A DNA stretch of 64,000 nt from Perca fluviatilis (Eukaryota > Chordata > Actinopteri > Perciformes > Percidae): positions 30,029,441 to 30,093,440 of the forward strand of contig NC_053133.1 in the NCBI RefSeq assembly GCF_010015445.1, in the 5' to 3' direction. Position numbers and translations under genes: made by a program. The notes beneath the pieces are model-generated. The model did no database searches, was not told the origin of the DNA, and saw only the letters and a program-made list of their open reading frames with translations. Positions within the stretch are counted from its first letter, which is position 1. The number at the start of each line of letters is the position of its first letter. Positions 22,611-36,100 of this stretch are shown piece by piece.

Positions 22611-24680
22611 AATTAACACTCGCAAAAAATAATTTAGTTTGAGTAAACAAAAACCTATTTCGAGCACAATAAATGTATTTGCATGTCTTTCTCTGCTCGC
22701 AGGTAAAAGCTGCTGCGCTCCGGTCCTGTCTCTCTCGCTCTCAACCTCTTCTCTCTGCGCGCTAAACTCTAGACACGCGCTCAGATTTTCACAGCGTTAC
22801 AGTGTGCCAAACAAACAACCAATCGCAGAATCAAAAGGTCAATTCTGATTGGCTGTTCACCTCCAATTAGATCGCAAGTAGCAGGAAAGACATATCTACA
22901 GGGAAACAGTAATTGACACAACACCTGCAGTGATTCCCCAGCAAGGGGTATCTCTGCTGTAGCTAGTGGGTACTTGGAAAGATTGTGGAGCAGCTTAACT
23001 AATCAAAATAATTTAATTATGATTGATTTAAAACAATATATCAGCTGAAACAGCTCAACACATATGTTTAAACATATAGCGGAAGTAATCAATGGTAGAA
23101 ATAAAAGCTAAAAGTGGCCTACTGACGTAGCTAACAGTTTAAATGATTAGTTAAAAGTAATGTATGACTTTGAAACATTAACCACACTTCAGCTAAAAGG
23201 CCAAGCTAGTAGAATTTCTGACCAAACCAACCTAAATGTCTATAGTTCAATTGCATGAAAATGTAAGAATATTCACTTTAATAGGATAGTGTGAACACAT
23301 TGGGAATTGACGGGGTGGGTATGTGAGTTAATATGACAGGGATGTGGGGGAACCTCAGACCAGAAGGGTTGGAAAGCACTGATCCACAGTATTTTATATT
23401 ATTGACCGACCGGTATATTACAGACATGCCTTAATAGTTGTGTTAATCACAACACCGTTTTTTGAATTACATATCTCCGTGTGTGACTAACATCATCCTT
23501 CACAAGAAATCTAACATTAGCTAGCCCAGCATGGATACAGTCTATGCATCCAACATATTCATCTGAACAAACCTAAAATGTCACAATACAGCCACTTAAA
23601 AGAAGTTTGTAATACTGGTTACATCGATGTGGTGTTTTATTAACCTTAATTCTGTAAGGTTGGTTCAATTGACTTGCAAAGTAGCTATCCGTTGCTAACG
23701 TTAGCTAGCTAGCTTATTTATGTCAAAAAGCAGTAGCTAAAGAACGTTACTGCCAAAATATGATTTCATTTTAAGACAGATGACAACACTTGACGAGTCT
23801 TATAACACCTCTCTGGTCTCTCGTGAAATCATATCTTGGCAGTAGTTAGCTAACGTTTCTGCTTTTTGAGATAGATTAGCATTAGCAACGGATAGCTCAT
23901 TCGCAAGCTAATATAGCAACATAATTCAGGTTAATAAAATACGGTAATGTAACCAAAGTATTAAAAACTACTTACATGTGGCTATAGTGTGACAGGCCTA
24001 CTGCTGTTCAGTCTCGCATTGCGAGACCTAACTTAGCTAGTTACAGTGCTGCGAGGCCTGTTCAGATGACATGTCGGCTGCTGTGTGTGAGCTAGCTAGA
24101 TTGCTTGTGAAGGATGAGTCAAACATAAGGAGATATGAGTCAAACAAAACAACGGCATTATAGTACACACAAATATTAAGACATTTCTGTGATATAGCTA
24201 TGTCAATAATACAAAATACTGACCGAAATGTGTTTTAATCCAGTAACATTAGTCGAACAGCTCCACTGTAGACGGTATTTGCCGTACCAACAAGTGTTGA
24301 CTGAAAAATAACGGTTCCTCCTAGATTTTGGTTTCCTGATATTGCAATCTAATTGGAGGCGAACAGCCAATCAGAATTGACCTTTTGATTCTGCTGATTT
24401 GTTGGTTTTGTGGCACACTTGTAACGCTGTGAAAATCTGAGCGAGCGTGTCTAGAGTTGGCCCGAGAGAAGAGGTTGAGACGCAGGGAGACAGGACCGGA
24501 GCGCAGCAGCTTACATTTTTTGTGCCCGAAATAGGTTTTTGTTTACTCAAACTAAATAATTCTTTGCGAGTGTAAATTTCTGTTCAAAATGTAATGTAAT
24601 GTGCTTGAGAAATATAGTTCTCTGCGCTCAAAACATACAATTACTCGCTCAGGAATGTGACACATATATATAACGCCATA
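22611..24680. mobile_element. Palindromic foldback element, copy 1 (left end truncated)
   Basis: The sequence folds on itself around about 23,797. Inverted matches run from 22,611-22,885 against 24,338-24,600 (AAACCTATTTCG; CAATCAGAATTGACC) to the core (CAGTAGCTAAAGAACGTTAC against its inverse). The right end is TATATAACGCCATA at 24,680. Copy 2 (44,824-48,186) is the same family in the opposite orientation and has about 110 bp more at the end that is lost here. Non-autonomous; no transposase frame. Confidence 0.85.
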
Positions 24681-24749
24681 TGTTTCATCCACCATCTTGA
24701 TCTTGCGTGGATTAGCTACCCTCGTGGTCTCGTAGCCTCCCCTTCTTTC

Positions 24750-24902
<153 letters not shown>

Positions 24903-25834
24903 CTAATTGAAACAAATCAGTCACAAACATTATTGGAAATAGAACAAGTAGAAGTTTGTAGCGTCTCTGACTTGAATTAGTTCACCAGTTTGATATATGA
25001 TGAACTTTTAAAGCCAACATTTCCTGTGATCTGCTGTCATTATTGGACACTTTGCACTCAACTAAGGATGTTAAATATCTCTGTAACTTAGTTAGCATGG
25101 CCTTATGAATGATGACAGGTATGATGAGATCTTTTAGGACCTTTAATAAGGACAGAGGGAGTCGGATGCTGTACAGGTTGGAAAGCCTCTTGAGCTAAAT
25201 CTGTCATCTGTGATATTGGGCTGTATAAATGAAATGGACATGACTATGAATGTAGGGAAAGTCAGATTTGAACTGTTAGATTTGTTTCTATGATTAGTTT
25301 CCATGTGAGGATAGTGGTGTTTTCTAGAGCTGTACAGTAAGTGAAGTAATTAAAGAGCAGATGTGTTCAGAAGACTCATCTCTATCTGAAACATTAGGAT
25401 GTTAGTGAAGATAAGATACACTTCATTCACAAGACAATTAACACTGTTGATTTATAATAATGTGATCCTGTTTAACCTGTCCAAATTACAGCTGACTGTG
25501 TGTAATTATTGTAAATGTATTGCATTTAGTAAACACGTCTAATTCATGTCAATGCAGCAGAGTAATGTTGAGCTACAGATTTAAAACCTTAATATAACTG
25601 AATAACACTAAATAATTAATTCCTAAGTCTTTATTGAAGTAGCAGCATGTTGTCATTAATATTTATTAGAGCTCTGTTTCACTTTTTGTATTTTACAGTT
25701 TTTATCCTGATCCTGTTGTGTTCAGGTGTTTCTGTTTTCTAAATCTTCTTCAGCTCCGAAAAGATGATTAAATGCTGAATGATTTCAAGCTGGAACATTG
25801 TCTTCTAAAATTACATCATTTATTCTTTATTCAG
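24903..25834 (+). other. Intron before LRR exon C
   Basis: Noncoding. 25,570-25,600 (AGTAATGTTGAGCTACA) matches the flank of exon B at 13,841. A short stretch ending GATATTGGGCTGTATAAAT near 25,225 resembles a LINE 3' tail, not proven. Confidence 0.5.
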
Positions 25835-26008
25835 ATTGGTTCTCTGCAGTTTGTCAGAGATCAGCTGTGTTGCTCTGGTCTCAGCTCTGAAGTTCAACCC
25901 CTCCCATCTGAGAGAGCTGGACCTGAGATACAACAACCTGAAGGATTCAGACGTGAAGCAGCTGTGTGATTTGGAGGAAAGTCCAGACTGTAGACTGGAG
26001 ACTCTGAG
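25835..26008 (+). CDS. NLR copy 1: LRR exon C, intact frame
   Basis: Acceptor TTATTCAG, donor GTCAGT; 174 bp, a multiple of three. It encodes [34 protein letters not shown] and [19 protein letters not shown], again an NLRC3-like LRR pair. It belongs to the same series as the exons at 10,561 and 13,893. I see no later LRR or B30.2 exon in the window. Confidence 0.85.
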
Positions 26009-27754
26009 GTCAGTAGAGGGTTGGAGTCAGTCCATGCTGGTTTCAGCAGTATCAAACTAAACACAGTTAGTATCAAAGCAAAGATCCAGTATTTCCTGTA
26101 AACCTCCAACCTCGTCAGTGAAGCTGTGAGAGAAGAGAGAGAACAGTCAGCCAATCAGTCTGACAGTTCTCTCTGAACCCAACAGCAGTAAATCATCATT
26201 AAAGTGAGCAGTGAACGTCTCTCTGTTTCTGCAGTGATGATGCGTTCAGGACTCTCAGCAGTCTATTTCCACTGTGTACTTCAGTGGAATCTGCAGAGTC
26301 AACAGACGTGATGTCCAAAGTCTCTGCAGGTCTGTGAGCTTCACTCCAACACGTTAAAATGAGAGCTGAAAGGAAGCAGGCTGCTCTACACAGCCGCTCC
26401 ACTTGGTGTCTGAACAGGACTGAAGTCTCTGCTGCTCTTTATACTGGATGTGCTGCATCACTGACTGACAGCTGATGAATGGAGTCTCTGGAAACACGTG
26501 CGGTGCACGTGTGGAAAGAGGTGCAGACTTCTTAGATTAATTGTACTGCAAATATTTTTGACAACTTGAATAGCTTAAATCACCAATCCGCCCATATTCC
26601 CATCCTCAAGGCTATAAGGGTTCCGGGGCAGTCGCAGCACACAATGTAATCTCTCAAAAAACAAAAACAACGTAAATTTGCTCTTTGACAAAACAAAAGA
26701 CATCACAAGTTGTAATTCTATTTAACAGCCCAGTTACCCTAGTGGGGATTGTTTTGTGTCTCTTACACATAAAATAACAATAACATAACAAGTGTAATGT
26801 TTTCTATTTTGAAATATTGATAAATAAATAGTCAGTGATGTACTGTAGCCTGTAGGCCTACAGTAGTGTAACAGACCGTCCCTACAGTTCAGCAGGCATG
26901 TGAACTGCTGATTCATTGTAAATGTAACCATCATAGTGTGAAATCCAGTTGAACTGATGCTGTTAGGTGAACGGGGCTCAGCAGAGAGGTGGAGAGAGAC
27001 CACGTCTCTGCAGCTTATTCAGGGAGTCAGGTCAACGCTGCTAAAGACCTCCGAACTTAGAGTTTCATGTGTAGGCTCCTCCCATATGGCTCGCATCAGG
27101 TGGTAAAATGAACTGTACCAAAACATGGGGGAAAGTATTCAATGCAACATACAAGACGTTTTTATTTTTACAGGATATGAATTTCTCAATTTAATACTGC
27201 TAGATGGCAGAGCAGCTCACTACGACAGACAGCAGTCGGAGCTCCCGCGAACGGAGAGCTCTGCATCCGTCAGCAGTGATTTCTCGCTGCGCTGCCGGTC
27301 CCCAGAGCAGCATGGTCACCTGGAGAGTCCGGCACAGTCTGACTCTGCAAAAAGATCCCATCAGCGCTATACAGCGGAGGGTTCAGATCCAGTCAAATCA
27401 GCGCCAGCCGCATACAGTAGTGACTTTGGATGAGATGGAGGCTTTCTTTGGTGCCGGCTAAAACCTCTTTGGGGGGCGCCAAAACTTTCTCTATGCATGA
27501 AGAACCCTGAATAAATACCGGTAATAAATTCATAATACTAACCATTAAACTCTGAATGTACTCCAGCTGTCTTCTCAGGGGGGAAAAAGATCAATGTGGG
27601 AAAAAGCAACTTCTTCTTCTGTGTGTTAATTAGTGGATCACAAACCAAGTTTAAGGCTCATACTACCACCTCCATTACTGTATTGGAGGGGGTAGAATAG
27701 TTAATGGAATTAATTAATCTGAACGGAGGATTAGGGTCTGTTGTTTTTGTGTGT
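26009..27754 (+). other. Downstream flank of NLR copy 1; no supported gene
   Basis: Begins as an NLR intron (GTCAGTAGAGGGTTGGAGTC). No B30.2 exon is found. At 27,125-27,461 two overlapping + frames of 102 and 85 codons (the second starts MAEQLTTTDSSRSSRERR) have a more protein-like composition, but I recognise no family. The rest is AT-rich and unassigned. Confidence 0.4.
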
Positions 27755-27755
27755 G

Positions 27756-27786
<31 letters not shown>

Positions 27787-27829
27787 GAGAGAGAGGGAGA
27801 GAGGGAGAGAGAGAGAGAGAGAGAAAGAA

Positions 27830-27860
<31 letters not shown>

Positions 27861-27880
27861 AGAGGAAGGAGAGAGAGAGC
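27755..27880. repeat. (GA)n microsatellite
   Basis: About 125 bp of GA repeats with GGGA and GAAA interruptions. Confidence 0.95.
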
Positions 27881-28549
27881 ATATACGGCGGTCAACATTG
27901 GCTGCCAAAAATATATCAATGTATGGGAAACACTGCGGCTACATATATCTTGTAATATGACATGAACACAATAATCTTTGGTTAGTTAATATTTACGGTC
28001 TTCTATCCTGTGTTCAAGCTGGTCACTTCAGCTTCACACTAGAGGCTGGATAGCCCATTAATTATGTGTGGTAGATTATTATGAATTATTTGTAGGCTTC
28101 AGTACTTATGATATCTACAGATAATGTTTAATTGAATATAAACAGAAGAGAAGATTTCTCCATTCTCAGCCGAGGTGGACATCATAGCGCTGCAGTGTTT
28201 TACCATTATACTTTACACTGCATACATTAGCCTAGCAGCTAGCTCATAGCTTAATACTGTTAACCACCATACATACCGTTGTGATACGTTGCTTCTTCAC
28301 CACGGTATGAAAACTACATACAGTCACAGCCCTGTTTATCTCTTCTGTTGTCTTCTTCTCTCATCAGATGGTTTCCATAAGAGTGATCAGAACGAGGATT
28401 AGTTGGAGGATCAGCTGAGTCCTGATGATCCCGAGAGGTTGAAACAACCGTTACCTCACAGTGCCCTTTACCCCCCGCCCCCCCCACAGTAACATCTTCT
28501 CTTCTAAATTAACCGTTAAAATTTTAACTTTAAACGGTTGAGATTAGCT
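27881..28549. other. Unassigned intergenic sequence
   Basis: No ORF, repeat end or gene recognised. It includes a short C-run near 28,470-28,485. Confidence 0.4.
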
Positions 28550-28686
28550 TCACACACACACACACACACTCAGAGACCCACACACACTCTCTCTCACACA
28601 CACAAACACACACAGACCCACACACACAGAGACCCACACACTCTCTCTCTCACGCACACACATAGACCCACAAACACAGATAGAGA

Positions 28687-28740
<54 letters not shown>

Positions 28741-28823
28741 AAAACAAAAAAAAAAAAAAAAAAAAAAACTTTGTCATTATACACACACGTGCACACATAC
28801 ACAAACACACACACACACACACT

Positions 28824-28870
<47 letters not shown>

Positions 28871-29010
28871 CATACACGAGACACACACACCAATACACAT
28901 ACACACACACACACACAGAGAGCACAGAGAGACACACACATACACACACACACAACACACAAACACACACACCACAACCACACACACACACAAAAACAAA
29001 AACACACACA
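28550..29010. repeat. Compound CA-rich microsatellite with a poly-A core
   Basis: About 460 bp of (CA)n and CACACAGAGACC variants, split by a poly-A run at about 28,741-28,768. The long HTHT and VCVC frames here are artefacts of the repeat. Confidence 0.95.
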
Positions 29011-29859
29011 CTTTAACCCCGTGCTAATAGGGAAGAGTTGGCTCAAGGAGGCCGACAGAAGAAGCTCTCAGTAAATGAAAAAGAACTGATATGAATGTAA
29101 TCAAATTAATAAATCAGTTTGTTGTTTGGACAAATCATTGTGTATTTACCATTAATACAGTCTTATGAAAAAGAGTTTTATATTTTCCAGGCCAGTGATG
29201 TGGATTATTTAGATATCTTTTTGTCCCGTTGACCACTGGGCTCCTCCAGCTGGACATGATTGATTGAGATCTTGTGGAGCCAGAGTGACTCAGCAGATTA
29301 GGACAGAAGAACTGTAGATGTCCAGTCATTTAAACTGCCCTCAGCTTCTCTTCCTGTTAAGTGGGCCTATCTCTGGATCTCTTTGGGTTGGTCTCCACGC
29401 TGTTGAATGATGAACTGCTGTTAAAGTTGATCAGATTCTGGAACTTGAAGGTTGATGTCAGAACTCAGAAGTCTGCCAGTAAGTTTAATTCTCATCAGTG
29501 CTGGATTATATTTCTGTATATTTGTTCTTTCTTCTGTATGTTTACCTTCTTATTTCATATGAATCATTACATCCTGTATCACTGTAATAAAAGTATGAAA
29601 ATGGGGATCAACCCAACATCACTTTCTCTAAATGCCACATCCTTCAAATCAAAGAGAGCAGGTCTAAAGAAACTGTTGGCTTTGGGCCCCTTAGATGTCA
29701 GAGCTGCCATTAAATGTGGAAAGTCCAGTTCAGACCAGAGACCAGTGGAGACTTTAGTCTCCTTGTTAGTCTCCGGTCTGCAGCGCTCTGAAAGCTGCCA
29801 GTTTCAACCAATCAGACAAGACCAGACGCTGTATCATCTCCATAGAAACCACTCTCTGG
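29011..29859. other. Unassigned sequence
   Basis: A + frame of 208 codons begins at 29,361 but ends in the GA repeat, and its first part has no recognisable domain. No gene is supported. Confidence 0.35.
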
Positions 29860-30020
29860 AGAGAGAGAGGGAGAGAGAGAGACAGAGGGAGAGAGAGAAG
29901 AGAGAGAGAGAAGAGAGGGGGAGAGAGAGCAAGAGAGAAGGAGAGAGAGATAATGAGAGAGAGAAGGAAAGAGAGGGAGGGAGATAGGACAGAGAGAGAG
30001 AATCATCATCATCATCATCA
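29860..30020. repeat. (GA)n microsatellite with a short (ATC)n
   Basis: GA-rich repeats with interruptions up to about 30,001, then ATC repeats at 30,002-30,020. Confidence 0.93.
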
Positions 30021-30818
30021 CAATGGCTGCCAGGGCTTTCTCCCACGCTGCACCCAATCCACTGCTGTAATGTAGCCTAGTACAAATACTTTGTTACTGT
30101 ACTCAAGTACAAGTTTCCCGTATCTGTACTGTACTTTATGTATATCTGTGTACTGGGTTGCAGCAGCTGTGTGTAAATTCAAACGTAGACTAGTTGGAGC
30201 GGTAAGTTGTGACTCAGGTTGGAGTTTAGGTGCTACTAACATTTGGAGGGTGTCCCAGGATCATGGAGGTAAAGGTCACCGGTTCTAAACTTGTCATTTG
30301 ACCTCTGAAAGGTGAATATTACTGCAGTATTCAGACCCAGTGTTACCTTGTCAGGTCCAGGACTGTGAGGCCCTCCAGTGGCCGAAGCTGTTCTCCTGTT
30401 GACATTAAAAACAGATCCTGAATCAGATCAACAGAGACAGAAGCTGTTCTGCTCCATCTCAGAGGGACATCTTGGTCTTTTTACTCCACTACATTAGTCT
30501 GACAGCTTTAGTTTGTCCTCCCCTTCCTGTCCAGTGAAAACCACGTACCTCCAGATGTGCTGATGTTGAATGGTTGTGATCAACTGAAGGATGAAGTCTT
30601 TCTTTATGTGTTGAGAGAACTTCTCCTCCTTCTTAAAGCTAAATAAAGTCTTTAAAAAGCCTCTTGGATCAGCTGGAAAATGCATCGTCCCAAAGCTGAA
30701 AACAGCTGTTTTTCTGACACCAACAAGAGTTTGAAAACCTTTTAGAGATACGTGGTTCTCACAGGACAGCCACGCTACACACATGATGATCTTAGAGACC
30801 CAGAATGCATTGCTGTAG

Positions 30819-30820
<2 letters not shown>
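30021..30820. other. Unassigned sequence with fragments of common fish repeats
   Basis: 30,075-30,150 has the tract TTGTTACTGTACTCAAGTAC, and 30,480-30,510 has TTTTTACTCCACTACATTAG; both are seen in common teleost repeats. No gene is supported. Confidence 0.4.
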
Positions 30821-30870
<50 letters not shown>

Positions 30871-30955
30871 AGACAGGGACACACACACAGAGAAACACAC
30901 ACACACAAACACATATAGAGACACACACAGAGAAACACACACACACACACACAAA
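30821..30955. repeat. (CA)n microsatellite
   Basis: CA repeats with GAGA and TATA interruptions over about 135 bp. Confidence 0.95.
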
Positions 30956-31163
30956 CTGTAACAATCCTGCGCTCACTCTCATCCTGCGCTCACAGTTCCA
31001 CTTTTGTAACCTGTTCTGTGTCGTATATGTTTGACACCACAAACATAAAAATCACATCAATGCGTTCGCAAGACACTTATCATCAGTTATCTCATATTTC
31101 GCTGTTTGGACTCAGGGTTTTTGAATTACAGAACAAACTTCACAGGTATAATTATCATTATAT

Positions 31164-31480
31164 TGTAGCGACCCTGCAGGATTAATATGGGAGAGATTCG
31201 GGGGGTGTTCATTGGGGGAAGATGTTGCCCTAGTTCAGCTGATTGGTCAGGTTGGAGAGGAGGCGGGAAGGAGGGGGAAGTTTTACGGAGAGGGGAGGAA
31301 GCTAGGAGAGTAGTCGGGGCCAGCAGCGCTTTGGTTGTTGTTTTTGGGCACTCTTCCAACCCTGTTATTAGCCTGTGTTCGAGGGTAATAAAGCCCGGTC
31401 CATCCGGTTAAACTTCAGCCACTGTCTCCCTCGTCATTCAGCTACCGGCCAGCCGTCGCGGCAGAGCCGTGAACGCTACA
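31164..31480 (+). repeat. Left LTR
   Basis: 317 bp; TG...CA ends, and a polyadenylation-like GGTAATAAAGCCCGG near 31,385. It differs from the right LTR mainly by short insertions or deletions in G/C runs, with few substitutions. Confidence 0.95.
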
Positions 31481-31481
31481 T

Positions 31482-31498
31482 TGGTGTCAGAAGTGGGA
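31482..31498 (+). promoter_or_regulatory. Primer-binding site
   Basis: TGGTGTCAGAAGTGGGA directly after the left LTR, in the position where a tRNA primes minus-strand synthesis. The same kind of sequence is usual in vertebrate Gypsy elements. I do not assign the tRNA. Confidence 0.75.
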
Positions 31499-31861
31499 TC
31501 AACTCCACGCTTCCTTCCCGCACGATAGCTGGCTACCACCGCTAGCCACCACCGAGGAAACAAGATGGCTGAACGTAACGGAAAACCGGACCGCTATGCC
31601 CTATACACTCCCCTGAAACACCAGAAGGGTAAGCCGGCAGAGGGCGACCAAGTTAACGGAGAAAGGTGGGGAAAACAACTCACTCACCCCTAGTATTGCT
31701 GGCCGGACGTTCCCCGGCTATGAGGAAAAGTCCGTTTCAAGTTGCCGCACTAGCCAGACCATGCCCCGGAGAATTAAATGTAAACAACCCGGACACGCAG
31801 ACCTTGCATCAGTCGACCAGTCATCGATGATGTCACTACTCGGGCAGATCCCAAAGGTAAA

Positions 31862-33120
31862 ATGGATGGCCAACCAAGTTCTATCACAGAGTTAGAGAAA
31901 GACATTACAGCTAGAATAGAGGAGGGCTTTATGCAGAGGATGAGCCTTGCAATGGAACGTGCTTTCGGACTTTTCCTGGAAAGCTCTGTGACTAAACCCC
32001 AGGAGTCAGAGGCTCATGCTAATGCTTATCAGGCTAACGCTAATAGGGAACATGTGGGCACCAACCATGCCAGTGTCAAAACGGCCACATCCAAAAATAA
32101 GCATGCTGCAGTTGCTACCCATGATGCTAATGTTCCAGGGGGTGGCTTGGATTCACAACCCGCCCACCATTCCGATGAGGGTGCCAGTTCAGTTGTCAAC
32201 CTGTGGAGAGATGTGAAAAGTGTTGCTCCCTTACTGCCACCCCAGCTAGTTCACCTGCGGCTGCTAACCGACCAGGTGACCTGGTACCAGCTTTGACTGC
32301 TGCACTAACCACGGCCCTAATGAGGTTGCAACAACCATCCCCCAGAGACGTCCGCTTAAAGGTTGGGCGCTATGATGGACTCACTTCCTGGGAAACATAC
32401 TGGGCCCAGTTTGGTCTTCTAGCAGCCGCAAATGGCTGGTCCCCAGCAGAGAGAGCCGTCCATTTGATCTCAGCATTGGAAGGTGAAGCTAGGAAAGTAC
32501 TGCTAGATGTGACTGCGGCGGACCTGGAGAACCCACAAGCTATATCCAGGGCACTAGAGAGACGCTTTGGGACCACCACCCCTGCAGTTGTGATGCGGCA
32601 GAGGTTTAATGAACGAATGCGGGCACCTGGAGAAAAGCTAGGAGTGTTTGCAGCGGAGCTGCGCTACCTCGCTCAAAGAGGATTCCCTGAGTTTGACGAT
32701 GAAACACGCTTGGTGCTAACTAAAGAAGCATTCATTCGTGGCCTCCTACCTCTTCCATTGCGACAACAAGTCCGGCTTGCTGACCCACAGACCCTGGAAG
32801 CAGCTCTACAGAAAGCACTGGCGGTGGAAGACATCCTCATAGAAGGTTTCGATAACCTATCCGGACAGGTGTCAACAAGGCCCAAGAGTCAAGCTTCTCC
32901 GCAGATTGGACCAACCTCTCTGCCGACGGGCCCCGGACGTCCTTTCCCTTCACCTGAAGATCGACAGAGGCAAATCTGCTGGAGGTGCAATCAGGGGGTC
33001 ACACCTGGCGCTTCTGTCCTATTTCCGATTCTGCTTTGGGTGTGCCGGCATCGGAAACGCTCAAGGCTCCGGTGTAGAGGGGAGCAACCCGAGCCAACCT
33101 TCGCTCCCCAGAGGTTGTGA
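31862..33120 (+). pseudogene. Gypsy gag, frame-shifted
   Basis: The first frame, 31,862-32,296, begins MDGQPSSITELEKDI. The second, from 32,203 to 33,120, carries the capsid-like region (about 32,350-32,850; DGLTSWETYWAQF, RFNERMRAPGEKLG). The shift lies within the 32,203-32,296 overlap. A CCHC zinc knuckle begins with CWRC at 32,977-32,988, but its remaining His and Cys fall in another frame because of a length change near the G-run at 32,994-32,998. Gag packages the RNA into particles. Breaks are described only; this copy cannot make a whole Gag. Confidence 0.85.
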
Positions 33121-33171
33121 CAATCATTCTGCGGTAAAGCGGCTCCGCCTCCCTGTCACTCATGCCCTTAG

Positions 33172-36100
33172 CACGCAAAGACCCCAAACAATGATAGCTG
33201 CCGAGTACCGATATTGGTCAATGGCCAATTGACCAACGCCCTGCTCGACTCTGGCTCAACCGCAACTCTCCTTCACCCTGATCTCCTGCCAGCTGGAACT
33301 CTACCCCAAGCCACCAATGTCCCACTCACCACAGTAACAGGGGGAAAGGCCCCCATGCTAGGACGGTGTGAAACACAGATCCAAGTGGGGGCTTATTCCA
33401 CCTGCCAACCAGTCTGGGTCGCTGAAGTAACTGAGAGTTGTATACTTGGACTGGACTTCCTGTGTGAAGCAAGGGCTATACTCGACTTCCAAACACGGAC
33501 AATTATGTTCCCTGATGGGGTATCTATTCCCTTCCTGAGTGACCCTCACATTCCAAAAATGACTAGTTATTTAGTTGAGGACGATGATGTACAAGGAGAA
33601 CCGTCCCATTCTCCAGACTCACCTCGGGGGGAGGGCCACTCGGCAAGAAGCCCTTGTCCACTAACCGCTGACAGCCCCACAGCCCTTGTCCCATCGGACA
33701 ACCAGCCACCATTACCTGCAGTGATCCAGACCGCAAGTGTAGCCCCCATTTCTGAGAAAGAGACAGCCGCCAGTGCAACCGTCAAGGACCTGTGGGAGAA
33801 AAATCGTGCAGGTCTGAGCTTGGAGCAGCAGAATAGGCTCTGGAACCTCCTGCATGAGTATCGACACAGTTTTTCCACCAACCCCAACGACGTGGGGCTC
33901 ACCCACTTGGTTCAGCACTCCATCAATACTGGGGATGCACAGCCAATCCGCCAGCGGCCTAGGCGCCTCCCATATTCCCGTCAAGCTGCTGCGAACCAGA
34001 TGCTACAAGAAATGAAGGATGCTGGCATTATTGAGCCCTCCGAAAGTCCATGGGTGTCATCGGTCGTTATGGCTCCTAGGAAGGATGGAAAGTGGAGGTT
34101 TTGTGTCGACTTCCGACCATTAAACGACAAGACAGTGAAAGACTCTTATCCACTGCCGCGGATAGATGAGTCCCTCGACTACGTGGCCGGCTCAGCCTGG
34201 TTTTCCTCATTGGACCTCCGGAGTGGATATTGGCAGGTGGCTATGGCTCCAGAAGACAAAGCCAAGACCGCCTTTACCATGGGGCGGGGCCTGTGGCAGT
34301 TCACCACCATGCCGTTCGGACTGTGCAACGCCCCCGCAACATTTGAGAGGCTGATGGAAAAGGTCCTTGTGGGTGTCCCCCCCGAGCGCTGCCTAGTCTA
34401 CCTTGATGATCTCCTTGTCCATGGGCCCAGTTTTGACTCAGCACTTGAGAACCTGAGAGAAGTACTGGAGCGGATCAAGATTGCAGGCCTGAAGCTTCAT
34501 CCCGGTAAGTGCTGCTTCCTGCGGCGGGAGGTATCCTTCTTGGGTCATAAAGTAAGTGAAGCTGGCATCATGACAGAACCAGACAAGGTAGCAGCTGTCC
34601 GGGATTGGCCCACCCCCACTGATGTCCGGCAACTGAGATCCTTCCTGGGATTGGCTTCCTACTACAGACGGTTTGTGGCTGGATTCTCTACGGTGGCTGC
34701 GCCCATGTTCAACTTACTGCGCAAAGATGTTCCCTATGAGTGGGGACATGATCAGGAAGCTGCCTTCCACCAGCTAAAACAGGTCTTATGCAAGGACCCG
34801 GTGCTGGTTGCACCCAACCCTGAGCTGCCGTTTATCCTCGACACGGACGCCAGCAACACAGGTCTTGGCGCCGTACTCTCGCAGCTGACCCCAGAGGGCG
34901 AGCGTGTTGTTGCTTACCACAGTCGCTCCCTCGATAAGCCAGAGAAGAACTACTGCGTCACTCGCAGGGAACTCTTGGCAGTGATCGATGCTGTGGGCCA
35001 TTTCAAGCATATCCTCTGTGGCCTGCCGTTCACTATCCGCACTGACCACGCTGCCTTGAAGTGGCTCATGTCCTTCAAAGAGCCAGAAGGACAAGTAGCC
35101 AGGTGGATCGAACAACTCCAGGCCTTTCAGTTTACTATTCAGCACAGAGCTGGGGAAAGTCACAACAATGCAGACAGTCTCTCCCGCCGACCATGCGCTC
35201 CAGGCTGTCACCACTGTGACCGTGCTGAAGAACGTGAAGCAGCAAGCCAGAACGCTGGAAGGGTGATCTGTCGGGCGCTGTTACCCGATAATGTGAAGAG
35301 GTGGAGGGAATTGCAACTCGAGAACCCTGACCTCAATCTGGTCATGGGGTGGCTGGATGCTAACATCCGACCACCCTGGGAAGATGTGGTTGGCCAGTCC
35401 GCCACCGTCAGAGGGCTCTGGTCTCAATGGCCTGGAGTGGAGCTGCATGAGGGAGTCCTGAAGAGATGCTGGCGTGTGCCAGCCACTGGAGAACCACAAT
35501 GGCAAGTGGTTGTACCCAAAAACCTCCGTGAGGAAGTGCTTGAAGCACATCATGGTAGCCCCGGAGTTGGTCACTTTGGGGTGACAAAGACCTTAAGACG
35601 GCTGAGACAGACGTTCTACTGGGGCCAGAGTAGGAGGGATGTGGAAGACTACTGCCGCCGATGTGATGCCTGTACTGCCCGTAAAGGCCCCCAAGGTCAG
35701 TCCCGTGCACCCTTACAGCAGCACCGGGTAGGGGCGCCCATGGACAGAGTGGCCGTTGATGTGCTGGGGCCCCTCCCCCGTACTAGTAGAGGGAACCGAT
35801 ATGTGCTAGTCGCCATTGACTATTTTACGAAGTGGCCCGAAGCATACCCCCTTCCTGACCAGGAGGCGACAACCGTGGCTGAGGCCTTGGTACAAGGAAT
35901 GTTCAGCCGCTTCGGAACACCATCACAGCTCCACTCAGACCAGGGGCGGAACTTCGAAGCACAGGTGTTCACCACAATGTGTAGCCAGCTTGACATCCGG
36001 AAGACGAGGACTACTCCGCTGCACCCACAAAGTGACGGATTAGTGGAGCGGTTCATGCGGACCTTGAGTGCCCAGCTGGCCCTTTCCACTGCCCCGGACC

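Noticed and set aside
27125..27461. Host gene encoded by overlapping 102- and 85-codon frames
   Set aside because: No recognised domain, no splice context and no paralogous conservation in this window; kept only as a remark.
28538..29074. Long frames over CA and GA repeats (HTHT, VCVC, RERE)
   Set aside because: They arise from dinucleotide repeats, which are open in several frames at once, and have no codon structure. The same applies near 9,000, 24,800, 27,800, 29,900, 30,850, 44,250 and 48,950.
26009..31160. B30.2 (PRY-SPRY) exon ending NLR copy 1
   Set aside because: Many fish NLR-C genes have one, so I looked for it, but no frame with the usual motifs is present.
33040..33171. Stop-codon readthrough or programmed shift between gag and pol
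   Set aside because: Several ordinary one-base lesions already break this region, so a TAG here cannot be taken as a regulated signal.
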